From Trichomonas tenax (lineage: Eukaryota > Parabasalia > Trichomonadida > Trichomonadidae), in NCBI GenBank assembly GCA_023091735.1, contig JALKBU010000461.1, positions 1-38,569 of the forward strand: a stretch of 38,569 bases of DNA. The letters run 5' to 3'. The notes beneath the pieces are model-generated. The model was not told the origin of the DNA and did no database searches. It saw only the letters and a list, made by a program, of their open reading frames with translations. Made by a program: the position numbers and the translations under genes. Positions 26,832 to 35,355 of this stretch are shown in pieces. Positions within the stretch are counted from its first letter, which is position 1. Each line of letters begins with the position of its first letter.

Positions 26832-29262
26832 ACAAAATGGTGAAGAGAATAAATTTCACTTTTTGTTGTAATTGTACTAGAAATCACACAGAGATCAAAA
26901 CAATAGCATTAATTGTTGCTCTCAATTTTTCAACATTTTAAAATCACTCGATAGGATGAATTCAATCCAAATAGCACAAAAATAATTTCGGCTTAATTGT
27001 AATGCATTTAGGGAAGTATGCAGTATTGTAACAACTCAAATAAATATTTTGTGAGGGTACTTTGAATGAAATTTGAAAGAGCACATTGAAATCATTCAAA
27101 TTGTGTTTACTTCGAATTATTGATATCTTATACAGAACAAAGCAGTGATATCCAATATATTTGATCGTAATTGGCCGCACAATTCAATGGAGAATGGCAA
27201 AATTTAATTCTTTGAATATTTGATTTGTTTTTATAATTTAATACATCGTCGGATATATAATTTGTTAACATTTTTAAGTGCTATTATTGCTGCACATCAC
27301 TAGTTAAGCAGTTTTCACAATACAATTCACGGTTTTTCTCTTAGAATTTTTGAGATAAATCGAATTTAAATTATGATAAAACTCGCATAAATCTGATGGA
27401 GTCATGAATATAACAATAAAATTTTTAAATTATCGAAATTTTCAATCGAACACAAATTTGCTACAGGCATTGAAATTATATTTTTTGGTGCCTGAAATCA
27501 CAATTCTTGTATCATTCAAATTTGAATTTAACCGCCTCTTTTCTAATTTTTTTGCAATTTTTTTCTCTCAATTTTTTTAATAAAAAAAAGGGTTTGTTTA
27601 TTAAATTATGGGGGTAATGGCTGTTGAAGCCTGACGCATGTCAATGGCAGCGTGACGAGTAAAAACATCAGTTTTCCACCTGCTCACAGACTTTATTGTA
27701 AAATCTAGTGGGCGGCGCCCTTTCGAAAACTGTGTGTAATGTAGTTATTGTCATGAAACAGAGTTTTGAAGGTGTCTTTAATTTTCGCTTTGTATGTCGC
27801 TGCAGTAAGTGGGAAGATTTTATAATTTTTTGACACTTTTTTCAATGTCACATTATGTGATGTTTAAGCCAACAAAAATGACTATGGATGTGGGGCATTC
27901 GGAGTGTTAGTAAGATAATTTTCGTAAGTTTTCAATAAAGAGGAATACGTTTGTCGACTCTGAAAGACAATTTTCGGTGACTTCTGCAATAGAACTCACT
28001 AAAGCATTAAAGTCCATTTGAAAAGTGAAAATTGAAGGGCGTCACTTTTTGAAAAATTAATTCTGGAATTCAAATATAAATCTGCCGTGTTTCTAATTTT
28101 TCGAAAAAAATTCTCTCAATTTTTTCAAATAAAATCAGCCGTCATTGAAATTCATATATATTCAGGTTGTTTAGTATAATTTAAGTAATTTTTCTCATAT
28201 TTTTCGAGCGTCACTTTTTGAAAAAATTTAATTTGTACAATGATTTTTGTTGTCTGCAAAATGTCAGTATTCAATTTTTTAATTTCCCAAATGCTTCAAC
28301 GAGCAGCTTCATAATCAGTCCTTTTCTTGCTAAGCTAAGCGACAGTTTTCTCCTTACCTGTAGCTGATTCATTCCCTTCCAAACAGTCTCCGGAGCTGCT
28401 CTTTTCAGTCCTGATTAGATCTAAGATTTGAAATTCTTTAACAGCAATACATATGTTTTGTTGTTTCTTATGAATTCACACTCCGTTTTTAATATAATGA
28501 TAGTACAATAGATTCAATAATTACATTTTTTCCCTACAATATTTTTCAATTTGGTAAAATATATCGAATCAAACAAAGTTAAATTTATAGAAATCAGTGA
28601 AATACTATTTAAAATAGATTAGTGGGTAATATACATTCATATTCCGCAATTTTAATAATTAAAAGCAATATATCAAAAAAATAGACTGATTTGTTTTGCT
28701 AACCACTTTCATTTATCATTTTCTGTTAAATTAAGTTCAAAAGCACTTATATAACTATAATAACAAGCTTTTTATGATTGAAGACATGTAAAATACAATA
28801 TGACACGTATAATTGAATTACGTGACAAAATTTTATCAAGTCGAAAAATCATAATTTTTTCTTTGCAAAATAGAAATTCCAAGAAGCCCTTTGGGTAGAA
28901 TAAAAGAAAATAAGATTTTAAGTTCGGGGATTCGTTTAATTATGATCATGATATCTTCTGTAAGCAAGTAATAAGGCTTCCAGTCGAATTCTATGGTATA
29001 GCATTTCATGGACAGCAAGGTCCGGCTAGAATTACTGTGTTTAAGCTATTTAATCAATGTGTCAATAATATACGCATCTAGCTAAATACAATATTAGTGT
29101 TGAATATTTTCAATTCCATAATTTTTAAAAACATTCAATTAATTAAACTTTACTAATTCATGAGCTTTCAGTGACAACATCGCTGGACTATACCTAGACA
29201 TTTCGCTAATGAGTGAAGGTCTATAATAGCCCTCATCAAAATTTGGCTTTAAACCTTAAAAA
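26832..29262. other. 2.4-kb gene-poor region with repeats and coding-like scraps
   Basis: No intact gene is supported. About 70 bp at 27516-27587 is repeated imperfectly at 28067-28133. Both copies read ATTCAAAT, then CCGCC or GCCG, TTTCTAATTTTT, CTCTCAATTTTTT and AATAAAA. The phrase GCGTCACTTTTTGAAAAA also occurs twice, near 28039 and 28209. A 47-codon minus-strand open stretch at 28271-28414 is listed separately. The region leads into the relic cluster. Confidence 0.4.
28271..28414 (-). pseudogene. Coding-like fragment, family unknown
   Basis: On the minus strand 47 codons run without interruption to a TGA, with a balanced, protein-like composition (KRAAPETVWKGMNQLQ, LARKGLIMKLLVEAFGKLK). 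The patch is GC-richer than its surroundings, as coding DNA is here. Upstream in the same frame there are stops and no Met start that would make a gene, so it would be the C-terminal scrap of a lost gene. I recognise no family, and it may be chance. Confidence 0.25.
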
Positions 29263-30004
29263 TTTGGTGAAAAAAGACGATAGACTAAATTTGGAGAGCT
29301 CTCCATGAGAATCATCGACATAGAGTCCGACCTGCTCTTCTTATCGGTCTCGGTGGCTCTAGTAGACAGAGCCAGTGCAGACTCGCTGCTAACATCAATG
29401 AAATGCAATTCTTCCAGAGTATAATCACTAAGGGATACGAGGAGAGATTTCCATGAAGATCTTAAGAATGTAATGGACTTTGCAGCCATCCAGTAGAAGC
29501 TAACAGTCTTCTTCTCTGATACACACATCCCTCTGGAGTCATTCGTTGAAGATGCTCTTTCCATCCTTACATCTAGTTTCGTCCTAAAAAGCCTGCGGAA
29601 GTTGCAAAGAGAAAGATCGTCCAGGCGCCACAGAACATCTTCAGCCTTTACCTCCAGCATTTTAGTGAAAACATGCACATCGTCTTCTCCACGTCTCCCG
29701 CTTGTAACACCCTTAACAGAATCCGTATGTTCCCACCATTCGCCAACAACAAAACAACCGGCTAGTTCAAAGAATGGCCAAAGCAGGCTCTTCAGGCTGT
29801 CGCAGAGAACATCTTGAAGGATGTTGAGTTCAAAAACGAAGCCGCAAGAAATGCTATTATTTGTTCATTCGTCGAATTCCACGCTCTAGCTGATGCTCAA
29901 TGCAACAAGATGCAGATGCTGCTTAAGCATTCATGGTGTTCGTCAAGAACTACAAGACATTGCTATCACAGAAAGAATTTGAGATCACATCCAAGACTAC
30001 ATTG
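29263..30004 (+). pseudogene. Decayed dynein heavy chain fragment (AAA4 region)
   Basis: Read across frames, the plus strand gives a dynein AAA4 module. GLGGSSRQS starts at 29346 (usual axonemal AAA4 P-loop GVGGSGRQS) and is followed by CRLAANI. Then come DFHEDLKNVM, TVFFSDTHI (sensor/Walker B region, usual FLFSDTQI), SFVEDALSIL, ENMHIVFSTSP at 29667 (usual ENLHIVLCMSP), NRIRMFPPF, and FKEWPKQALQAVA (usual EWPEEAL..VA). The end is FMVFVKNYKTLL. It is broken by a frameshift near 29447, a TAG at 29493, a frameshift near 29600-29620, a TAG at 29763 and a frameshift near 29920. Its P-loop (R for K) differs from AAA4 of the intact gene at 13.6-25.6 kb, so it comes from another, outer-arm-like or two-headed-type paralogue. 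Only about 250 codons remain, so this is a fragment, not a processed whole copy. Confidence 0.8.
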
Positions 30005-30109
30005 AAATCCATTTCCAATAACTTCTTTTCCATCACCAAACATAGCAGTTTTAGCTGCTTCATCTAATACCGTATAAATAAATTTATTGTTATATGTAGG
30101 AATTTTGAT
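30005..30109 (-). pseudogene. Truncated BspA-like gene, N-terminal remnant
   Basis: The minus strand encodes 35 codons beginning KIPTYNNKFIYTVLDEAAKTA and ending with EVIGNGF. This matches the start of the intact BspA-like gene at 31880-32599 (MPTFENKYILTIIDEAAKTA, then INGNGF). The ATG is lost: in-frame upstream codons read stop-Cys-Trp. Similarity stops exactly where the dynein relic ends (about 30005), so the two were joined tail to tail by a rearrangement. Confidence 0.7.
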
Positions 30110-30326
30110 CCAACATCACTTCATAAAATCAAATTTTTTGGCACTTTTTCGGATCCTAACTGAATTAAATCGCAATTTCATTATGATAAAGTTTTTAGTC
30201 ATTAAGAAATACAAAAATATGAAGATATTTTGTTTTGGTGTAATGAGAAATGAATTTTATAGAGCAATGATTACAATCATTCCAATATATTTTGCGAACT
30301 GTTGAACACCATTATGATACAAATGC

Positions 30327-31399
30327 CCATTATTAATTGCTTTTAACATGAAGCTACTGGAAATCATTCAATATTTAATTAAGCATGGAGCTAATGTCAA
30401 TAGAACAATGATTCATCAATCAGATTTTATCATCATTTTGATATGATATAAATCAATCAAATTTGATCACCATTATGATATAAAATAAATCATTCAAATT
30501 TGATCACCATTATGATATAAGTCGCTTTTATCACTTGCAATCGAAATGAATTCTCCAAAATTTGGTTCAATTTTTAATTGATTATGGAGCCGATGTCAAC
30601 ATGAAAGTAATTCGTCATTCGCGTTTGATCATAATTATTGCATTACATCAATTACTTACATTTGATCATTATCAAGGCATATAATCGCTCCTTTACATTC
30701 GATTAACATTATTAAATTTGATCAATCATTGACATCTTATCATCATTATGATATGAATCCCCATTATCATTTGAAATTAGAATGATATCTCTTGAAATTG
30801 TTCAAATTTTAGTTGAACATGGAGCCGATGTCAACATGAAAGTAATACATAATTTGCGTTTGATCATAATTATGACAAAACATCAACTATTAACATTTTA
30901 TCATCATCATTATATATGATTAATAATTCACACTTTATCATCATTATGACATGAAATCAATCATTATGATATAAAATCAATCATTCACACTTCATCACCA
31001 TTTTGATATCGAATCAATCATTCACATTTGATAATAACTATGATATGAAATCAATCATTCTCATTTCATCATCATTATAAAATGAAATCAATAATTCACG
31101 CTTAATCATTATTATGATATAGAACTCCATTAATAATTGCAATTGAAATGAAATCTCTTGAAATTGTTAAAATTTTAGTTGAACATGGAGCTGATGTCAA
31201 CATGAGAGTTTCTCATCATTCACATTTTATCATCATTATGATATAAAATCAATCATTCACATTTAATCTCCATTATGATATGATATCAATCATTTATATT
31301 TGATCATCATTACAAAATAAGTCCCCACTAGCAATTGCTATTGAAATGAATTCTCGCGAAATCATTCAATTCTTAAAATCCGAAAATGCCATAGAATAA
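30327..31399 (+). pseudogene. Ankyrin-repeat gene relic with expanded linkers
   Basis: Five ankyrin units can be read on the plus strand: PLLIAFNMKLLEIIQYLIKHGANVN (30327 on), QNLVQFLIDYGADVNMK (about 30553 on, frameshifted), EIVQILVEHGADVNMK (about 30792 on), PLIIAIEMKSLEIVKILVEHGADVN (about 31129 on) and PLAIAIEMNSREIIQFL (about 31325 on), ending with TAA at 31397. The modules are close to intact and near-identical at GGAGCYGATGTCAAC. The linkers between them, normally about 8-10 codons, are 90-260 bp of repetitive DNA with stops and frameshifts. A working protein cannot be read without removing them. The spacers do not have trichomonad intron borders. Confidence 0.75.
30407..31320. repeat. 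37-bp AT-rich minisatellite between ankyrin modules
   Basis: The unit reads roughly CAATCATTCACATTTGATCA followed by TCATTATGATATGAAAT. In the best-preserved stretch (30960-31120) successive CAATCATTCAC starts are 37 bp apart. Variants fill every linker of the ankyrin relic. Because 37 is not a multiple of three, each unit added would shift the frame. Confidence 0.7.
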
Positions 31400-31879
31400 A
31401 CTTCCTTCTCTTCTGATTAGATTTTTTCATAATTTAAAAGCTTTTTTAGTACTGTTCGTCATATTAATGACTCAAATTCATTTAAATCAATGATTTATTA
31501 TTTCAATGTTTTGAGATATTTACCGTCATTCCAAATTCTTTTGCACCCATAAAAATTATTTTTGACAGTTTCTTAACAATTTTGATGTGAATTGAGCTTC
31601 ACTTAAATTAATTAAAACACTTTTGATGTAATCATAAGAAACAAAGATTTTGTAATCTGTAAAATTAATGAATTCCTCTAAATGCTCAAATTTGGCATTC
31701 ATCGACTGTTCAAAGGAGCATGAAAGATGGATATATAGATTTTCTAATAATTATTTTGCACGCCCTTAAAACCTTCAATATTGAAGATATATATGAATAA
31801 AATTTGAATCATTATTCTCAAGATCTTTAGGTGTATTTGACTTTCATAAAATAGCACTTTTTATAGTTTAATAATTACA
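31400..31879. other. AT-rich spacer
   Basis: There is no ORF, repeat or RNA that I can support in these 480 bp between the ankyrin relic and the 3' end of the BspA-like gene. Confidence 0.6.
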
Positions 31880-32599
31880 TCAACTATTGTCGAGTAAGAT
31901 GAAGATTAAATGAAGTAAATTTTGACAGAAGCTATAAGAATGAAAATAATTCTTTGTGCAGTATAAATATACAGGGAAAGGAATTTTAGTGACTGGATAA
32001 GTAGCAAACGTTTTTCCTTTATATGATGTTGAAACATAAACTGTTAAGTTTGTTATATTAATGAATGCTGTTAAATAATCATAATTCATCCTTCCAAAAT
32101 AAAAAATTGTCTTAAGCATGGATGTGTATTGGAAGCAATTATAACTGTCAATGTAAGATAACGATGGAGGCAAAATTATGGTTTCCAACTTTTTGCAGTA
32201 TCTCAGAAAGTGTGTTCCAACAGATTTCAATCTCGATTTTTCTTCGAATGCAATTTCTGTGCACCTGGTGAAATAATCAATATAATCTCCCAAAACTTCA
32301 ATAGATGCAGGGAAAACTAATTTTGTCAATCCGAACATCGCTGTTAATCCAGCATATTCGATTTGAATTAAAGAATTTGGTAAATTCAATTCGGTAATAT
32401 TATCGCAGTGTCTCATACACCATTTCTTGAGGGATATAATTCTGTATTCACCAATAATAGATGGAATAGTGACAGAACCTGAAATTGATGTTCCTTGAAC
32501 AAATCCGTTTCCGTTAATACTATCTCCTGTTCCAAGAGCAGCGGTTTTTGCAGCCTCATCGATTATTGTGAGTATGTACTTATTCTCAAATGTTGGCAT
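31880..32599 (-). CDS. BspA-like leucine-rich repeat (LRR_5) protein
   Basis: This 239-residue protein has the typical trichomonad BspA opening (MPTFENKY, DEAAKTAALG, then GSVTIPSII). Four to five Treponema-type LRR_5 units follow: CDNITELNLPNSLIQI, FGLTKLVFPASIEVLG, CTEIAFEEKSRLKSVG, and KKLETIILPPSLSYIDS. The YVSTSYKGKTFATYPVTK block that usually closes these proteins is present. It is short for the family, which often has more than ten repeats, and the last ~30 residues are hydrophobic and aromatic (YLYCTKNYF, LLHLIFILL), possibly a weak membrane anchor. BspA-like proteins are surface-associated in trichomonads and are proposed to mediate adherence to host cells or bacteria. No signal peptide is visible. 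A truncated relative lies at 30005-30109. Confidence 0.85.
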   Translation of the reverse strand: MPTFENKYILTIIDEAAKTAALGTGDSINGNGFVQGTSISGSVTIPSIIGEYRIISLKKWCMRHCDNITELNLPNSLIQIEYAGLTAMFGLTKLVFPASIEVLGDYIDYFTRCTEIAFEEKSRLKSVGTHFLRYCKKLETIILPPSLSYIDSYNCFQYTSMLKTIFYFGRMNYDYLTAFINITNLTVYVSTSYKGKTFATYPVTKIPFPVYLYCTKNYFHSYSFCQNLLHLIFILLDNS

Positions 32600-33149
32600 T
32601 TGTTGTCTTTTTTATTACAATTTCATCAAAGTAATTATCACTTTTTGTAAATCACAATTTTTAATGAGGGGATCACCCTCTTCTCAAAAGGAAATCTTGG
32701 GTCATTAATTTTGTAGATATGACGTGTTTTCGAGGCTGCAGAATCCATTGGCAACAAAAAAACGCACTCATTCTTGTTTAAAAACCAAACATATTCCGAT
32801 TTGTCTTGATTTCGATTAGTCCGAATCAGAAACAGCATAAGATTCCCTAATGAAGTTAGGAATCAAGCAGAAAACATTGGGAAACTTGCTTTTTTTAGTA
32901 ATTGATCGACGAGCAACAAGAATAACGCTAAACAGCATTAACTTACTGTAACTATAATGCCTACATTTCCTTTTAGTTTTTATTGAAATTTATCTAAATT
33001 CCCAAATGTTTTGGAATTCAGATCATAAATAGACTATGTATTGCAACTAAATAGCTATTCCTTAATATGGCAGTCAAATTTTCTACAGATTCATTTCTTA
33101 AGTTAGAAAATCGACCCATTGCTGATAAGGTTATTTTTGAAAAGAAAAG
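32600..33149. other. Upstream region of BspA-like gene with a doubtful 66-codon ORF
   Basis: A minus-strand ATG frame at 32638-32838 (66 residues, MLFLIRTNRNQDKSEYVWFL onward) ends 38 bp before the BspA-like ATG. It has an Inr-like TCATT at 32849-32853, 11-15 nt upstream, sitting in the loop of a 9-bp hairpin (32841-32864). I recognise no domain. It could be a small gene, an upstream ORF or chance. The rest of the region is featureless. Confidence 0.3.
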
Positions 33150-33155
33150 AAAAAA
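33150..33155 (-). terminator. Pol III terminator of tRNA-Met
   Basis: A run of six T on the minus strand begins two bases after the tRNA 3' end. This is the standard RNA polymerase III stop. Confidence 0.8.
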
Positions 33156-33156
33156 G

Positions 33157-33230
33157 AGCGATGACACGACTCGAACGTGCGACCTTAAGGTTATGAGCCT
33201 TACGAACTAAACCAACTGTTCCACATCGCT
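33157..33230 (-). tRNA. tRNA-Met (CAT anticodon), elongator type
   Basis: A complete 74-nt cloverleaf forms without an intron. The acceptor AGCGATG/CATCGCT has 7 of 7 pairs, the D stem GAAC/GTTC 4 of 4, the anticodon stem TAAGG/CCTTA 5 of 5 with loop CTCATAA, and the T stem GCACG/CGTGT 5 pairs with one G-T, loop TTCGAGT. The anticodon CAT reads AUG. The normal TTC in the T loop and the absence of three G-C pairs in the anticodon stem argue for elongator rather than initiator Met. A1-T72 is an initiator-like feature, so a small doubt remains. CCA is not encoded, as expected in a eukaryote. Confidence 0.95.
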
Positions 33231-33769
33231 TTCTATTTCTTAAACTTGTTTTTCATATAACATTATAATAAATCTGTGAATTTGATTCATTTTCGATATT
33301 TAGAATCCATAATATTAATGGAATCTTTTAGATTAAAATTTACATTGCATAAAATTTATTGTGTTAAAAAAATATTTACATGTCAAATATATTTCACATT
33401 CTCTTCCATCAAATTAACATCAGTGTTTAGACCTCAATTATCCAGCTAAACTGATTTCGCTCGACTAGCTAATAAAATACCGTGACCATTCCTATTAATG
33501 CTTAATTATATTGTTTTCAATAGTATTGTTTTCTTTATAATTCATTCCTCCCCTTTCGTTAATATCATTTTCCGAAGCATAACATAAATCTATTAAATAT
33601 CAGCTTCATTCATTGCTCATTACTCTAATCACAAATCAAAAATTTAAAATGTTAATAGTTATCTTTATATGACAAATATATGTGTTACATGTCAGATATC
33701 GGCTAGAATTTTATATTTCGGAGGAAATAAAGAAATCGTTGTCTATCGTTTTGCCACTATTTTTACTGA
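33231..33769. other. AT-rich spacer upstream of the RRM gene
   Basis: No gene or clear repeat is seen. The RRM gene's promoter must lie at its right end. The nearest Inr-like sequence is the imperfect CCACTA about 13-18 nt before the ATG. Confidence 0.5.
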
Positions 33770-35182
33770 ATGGGAGAGTCGGGCAGAGGCCACCAGGGAC
33801 AGTCTCGAGACAGGCGCTCTGGCGACGGCGACCACTCCTGGGGCAACGGGAAGCACCAGCGGCACGAAAATAATAAAATTCCTTTTCATAGAGTTTTCTT
33901 CTTCAATGTTCCGTTCTCGGTCAAGCAAGAACAGCTGAAAACCTTTTTTGAAAAGTTTGGTGAGGTAAAAAAAGTTTTTGAAAAGCATGAGAAAGGGTTT
34001 TATTTTGTTACATATTATAATCTCAAGTCTTCGATCAAAGCTGTTGAAGGGCAGCCTTACTACGAATTTGGAGATCGTCCTGTTAAGGCAAACTATGCTT
34101 ATAAGGCGGAGAATAAGAAAAACGAAAAATATTGCGCAACTATTTTAGTAACTGTTGATACTTCTGGTGAAGTCAATGATTCTGATGTTCACAACGCTTT
34201 CGTCCCGTTTGGAGAGATTCGTATTATTCGCAGAGAGTCGCCTAATTCTTTTGTTTTGAAATATTATGACCTCAGGGATGCGGAAAATGCTGTTAATGAA
34301 TCAGGAAAGGTCTCAATTGGACCAAATTTATGTAATATTGAGTTCAAGCATGGAGAAGATGATGGTTTGGAAATGGACGATTATGAGGTGAAGAGCGACC
34401 GAAGAGATCGCGACCGCCGTGAGAGGGACGGAGACAGAAGAGACCGTGACAGAGATCGTGATCGAGTTCGTGATAGGGATCGCGACAGAGATAAGCATGG
34501 AAGAGATAAAGACAGGAGGTATGGAGATAGAGATCGTGATAGAGATCACGACAGAGATAGAAATTCAGGCAGCCAGCAGCCACCGCCACCAATCCAAATG
34601 CCACCGCCGTACTATCAGCAGATGCAGTATCCTCCACCAGGATATCAACATCAACCGATGCCGCCGCCGCAGTACGGACAGCAGTACAACTACAACCAGG
34701 GACAGCCGCCACCACCGTATGGCCAGATGATGCCACCAATGCCTCCGCCAGGACAGCCGGGTGGATACAATCCTCCGGGGCAACAAGGAGGATATAACCC
34801 TCCAAACCAGCCGACAGGATTCAATCCAGCGAACCCAACTGGTGGATATAACGCACCAAATCAAAACTTCAATCCTCCTGGCCAACCTGCGGGATTCAAT
34901 CCATCGTATCCACCGCCACAGTATCACTACAATCAGCCATATCAGCCACCACCGACAAATGGACCGTTCGGTGGAGCTCCTCCAGGACCATATCCTCCAC
35001 AACAGCCTCCACAGCAGCCACCAGGATTCCAGTCGTATCCAGCTCAGAACCATCCTCCAGCACCACCTGTCCCCGCACCAGCACCTGCACAACAGCAGCC
35101 ACAACAACAGCAGCCATCTCAGCCAAAGTTTGACACTGCAAGCAATCTTCAAGCTCTTCAGAAGCTTTTGAGTTCTAACTGA
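33770..35182 (+). CDS. Two-RRM RNA-binding protein with RD-repeat and Pro/Gln/Gly-rich tail
   Basis: This 470-residue protein has a basic, Gly/Arg-rich start (1-35). RRM1 follows at about 40-112, with RNP2 VFFFNV at 42-47 and RNP1 KGFYFVTY at 75-82. RRM2 is more divergent, at about 122-195 (RNP1 position NSFVLKYY at 159-166). Residues 208-264 are a long run of alternating Arg/Asp (RDRDRD), as in spliceosomal and SR-related proteins. From about 269 to 455 the chain is low-complexity P/Q/G/Y/N with GGYNPP- and GFNP-type repeats, prone to self-association. A short helix ends the protein (LQALQKLL). The paired RRMs with KGF.FVTYY.L recall Mei2/Nrd1-type RNA-binding proteins. A role in mRNA processing or RNP granules is inferred. 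The start ATG is the first in frame and is followed at once by the basic region. Confidence 0.88.
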   Translation: MGESGRGHQGQSRDRRSGDGDHSWGNGKHQRHENNKIPFHRVFFFNVPFSVKQEQLKTFFEKFGEVKKVFEKHEKGFYFVTYYNLKSSIKAVEGQPYYEFGDRPVKANYAYKAENKKNEKYCATILVTVDTSGEVNDSDVHNAFVPFGEIRIIRRESPNSFVLKYYDLRDAENAVNESGKVSIGPNLCNIEFKHGEDDGLEMDDYEVKSDRRDRDRRERDGDRRDRDRDRDRVRDRDRDRDKHGRDKDRRYGDRDRDRDHDRDRNSGSQQPPPPIQMPPPYYQQMQYPPPGYQHQPMPPPQYGQQYNYNQGQPPPPYGQMMPPMPPPGQPGGYNPPGQQGGYNPPNQPTGFNPANPTGGYNAPNQNFNPPGQPAGFNPSYPPPQYHYNQPYQPPPTNGPFGGAPPGPYPPQQPPQQPPGFQSYPAQNHPPAPPVPAPAPAQQQPQQQQPSQPKFDTASNLQALQKLLSSN

Positions 35183-35355
35183 GGTTTTGAATTGATTTTG
35201 ATGTTTTCTGTTATATGATAGCTTTATATATATGGACTATTTTGTTATCAAAAGTTAAGGATTTGGATATGCAAATTTTTAAAATCCCCAACCTGTTGTT
35301 TTAACTTTTTTTCCATTTTTAATAACTGAAGTGTTTTTATTCCCAAAGAGAAGCT
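35183..35355. other. Short spacer between convergent genes
   Basis: AT-rich DNA of 173 bp lies between the convergent RRM and thioredoxin-fold genes. It presumably carries both 3' processing signals. In the minus-strand gene the stop codon forms TAAA, the tetranucleotide proposed as a polyadenylation signal in trichomonads. Confidence 0.5.

Noticed and set aside
28836..29018. 60-codon minus-strand ORF
   Set aside because: TTG start, no family match by eye, and no Inr-like motif noticed. It could be a scrap of a dead gene, but the evidence is too thin.
29256..29678. 140-codon minus-strand ORF
   Set aside because: It is antisense to the dynein AAA4 relic, whose plus-strand motifs explain the sequence far better.
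30960..31120. CRISPR-like array
   Set aside because: The repeat is a directly tandem 37-bp minisatellite with no unique spacers, in a eukaryotic context.
30420..31320. Ankyrin linkers as introns
   Set aside because: They lack the GTAYGT donor and ACTAACACACAG-type acceptor of trichomonad introns, and they consist of one tandem repeat.
33669..33938. 89-codon ORF overlapping the RRM gene start
   Set aside because: It is in a different frame from the RRM protein and ends soon after RRM1 begins.
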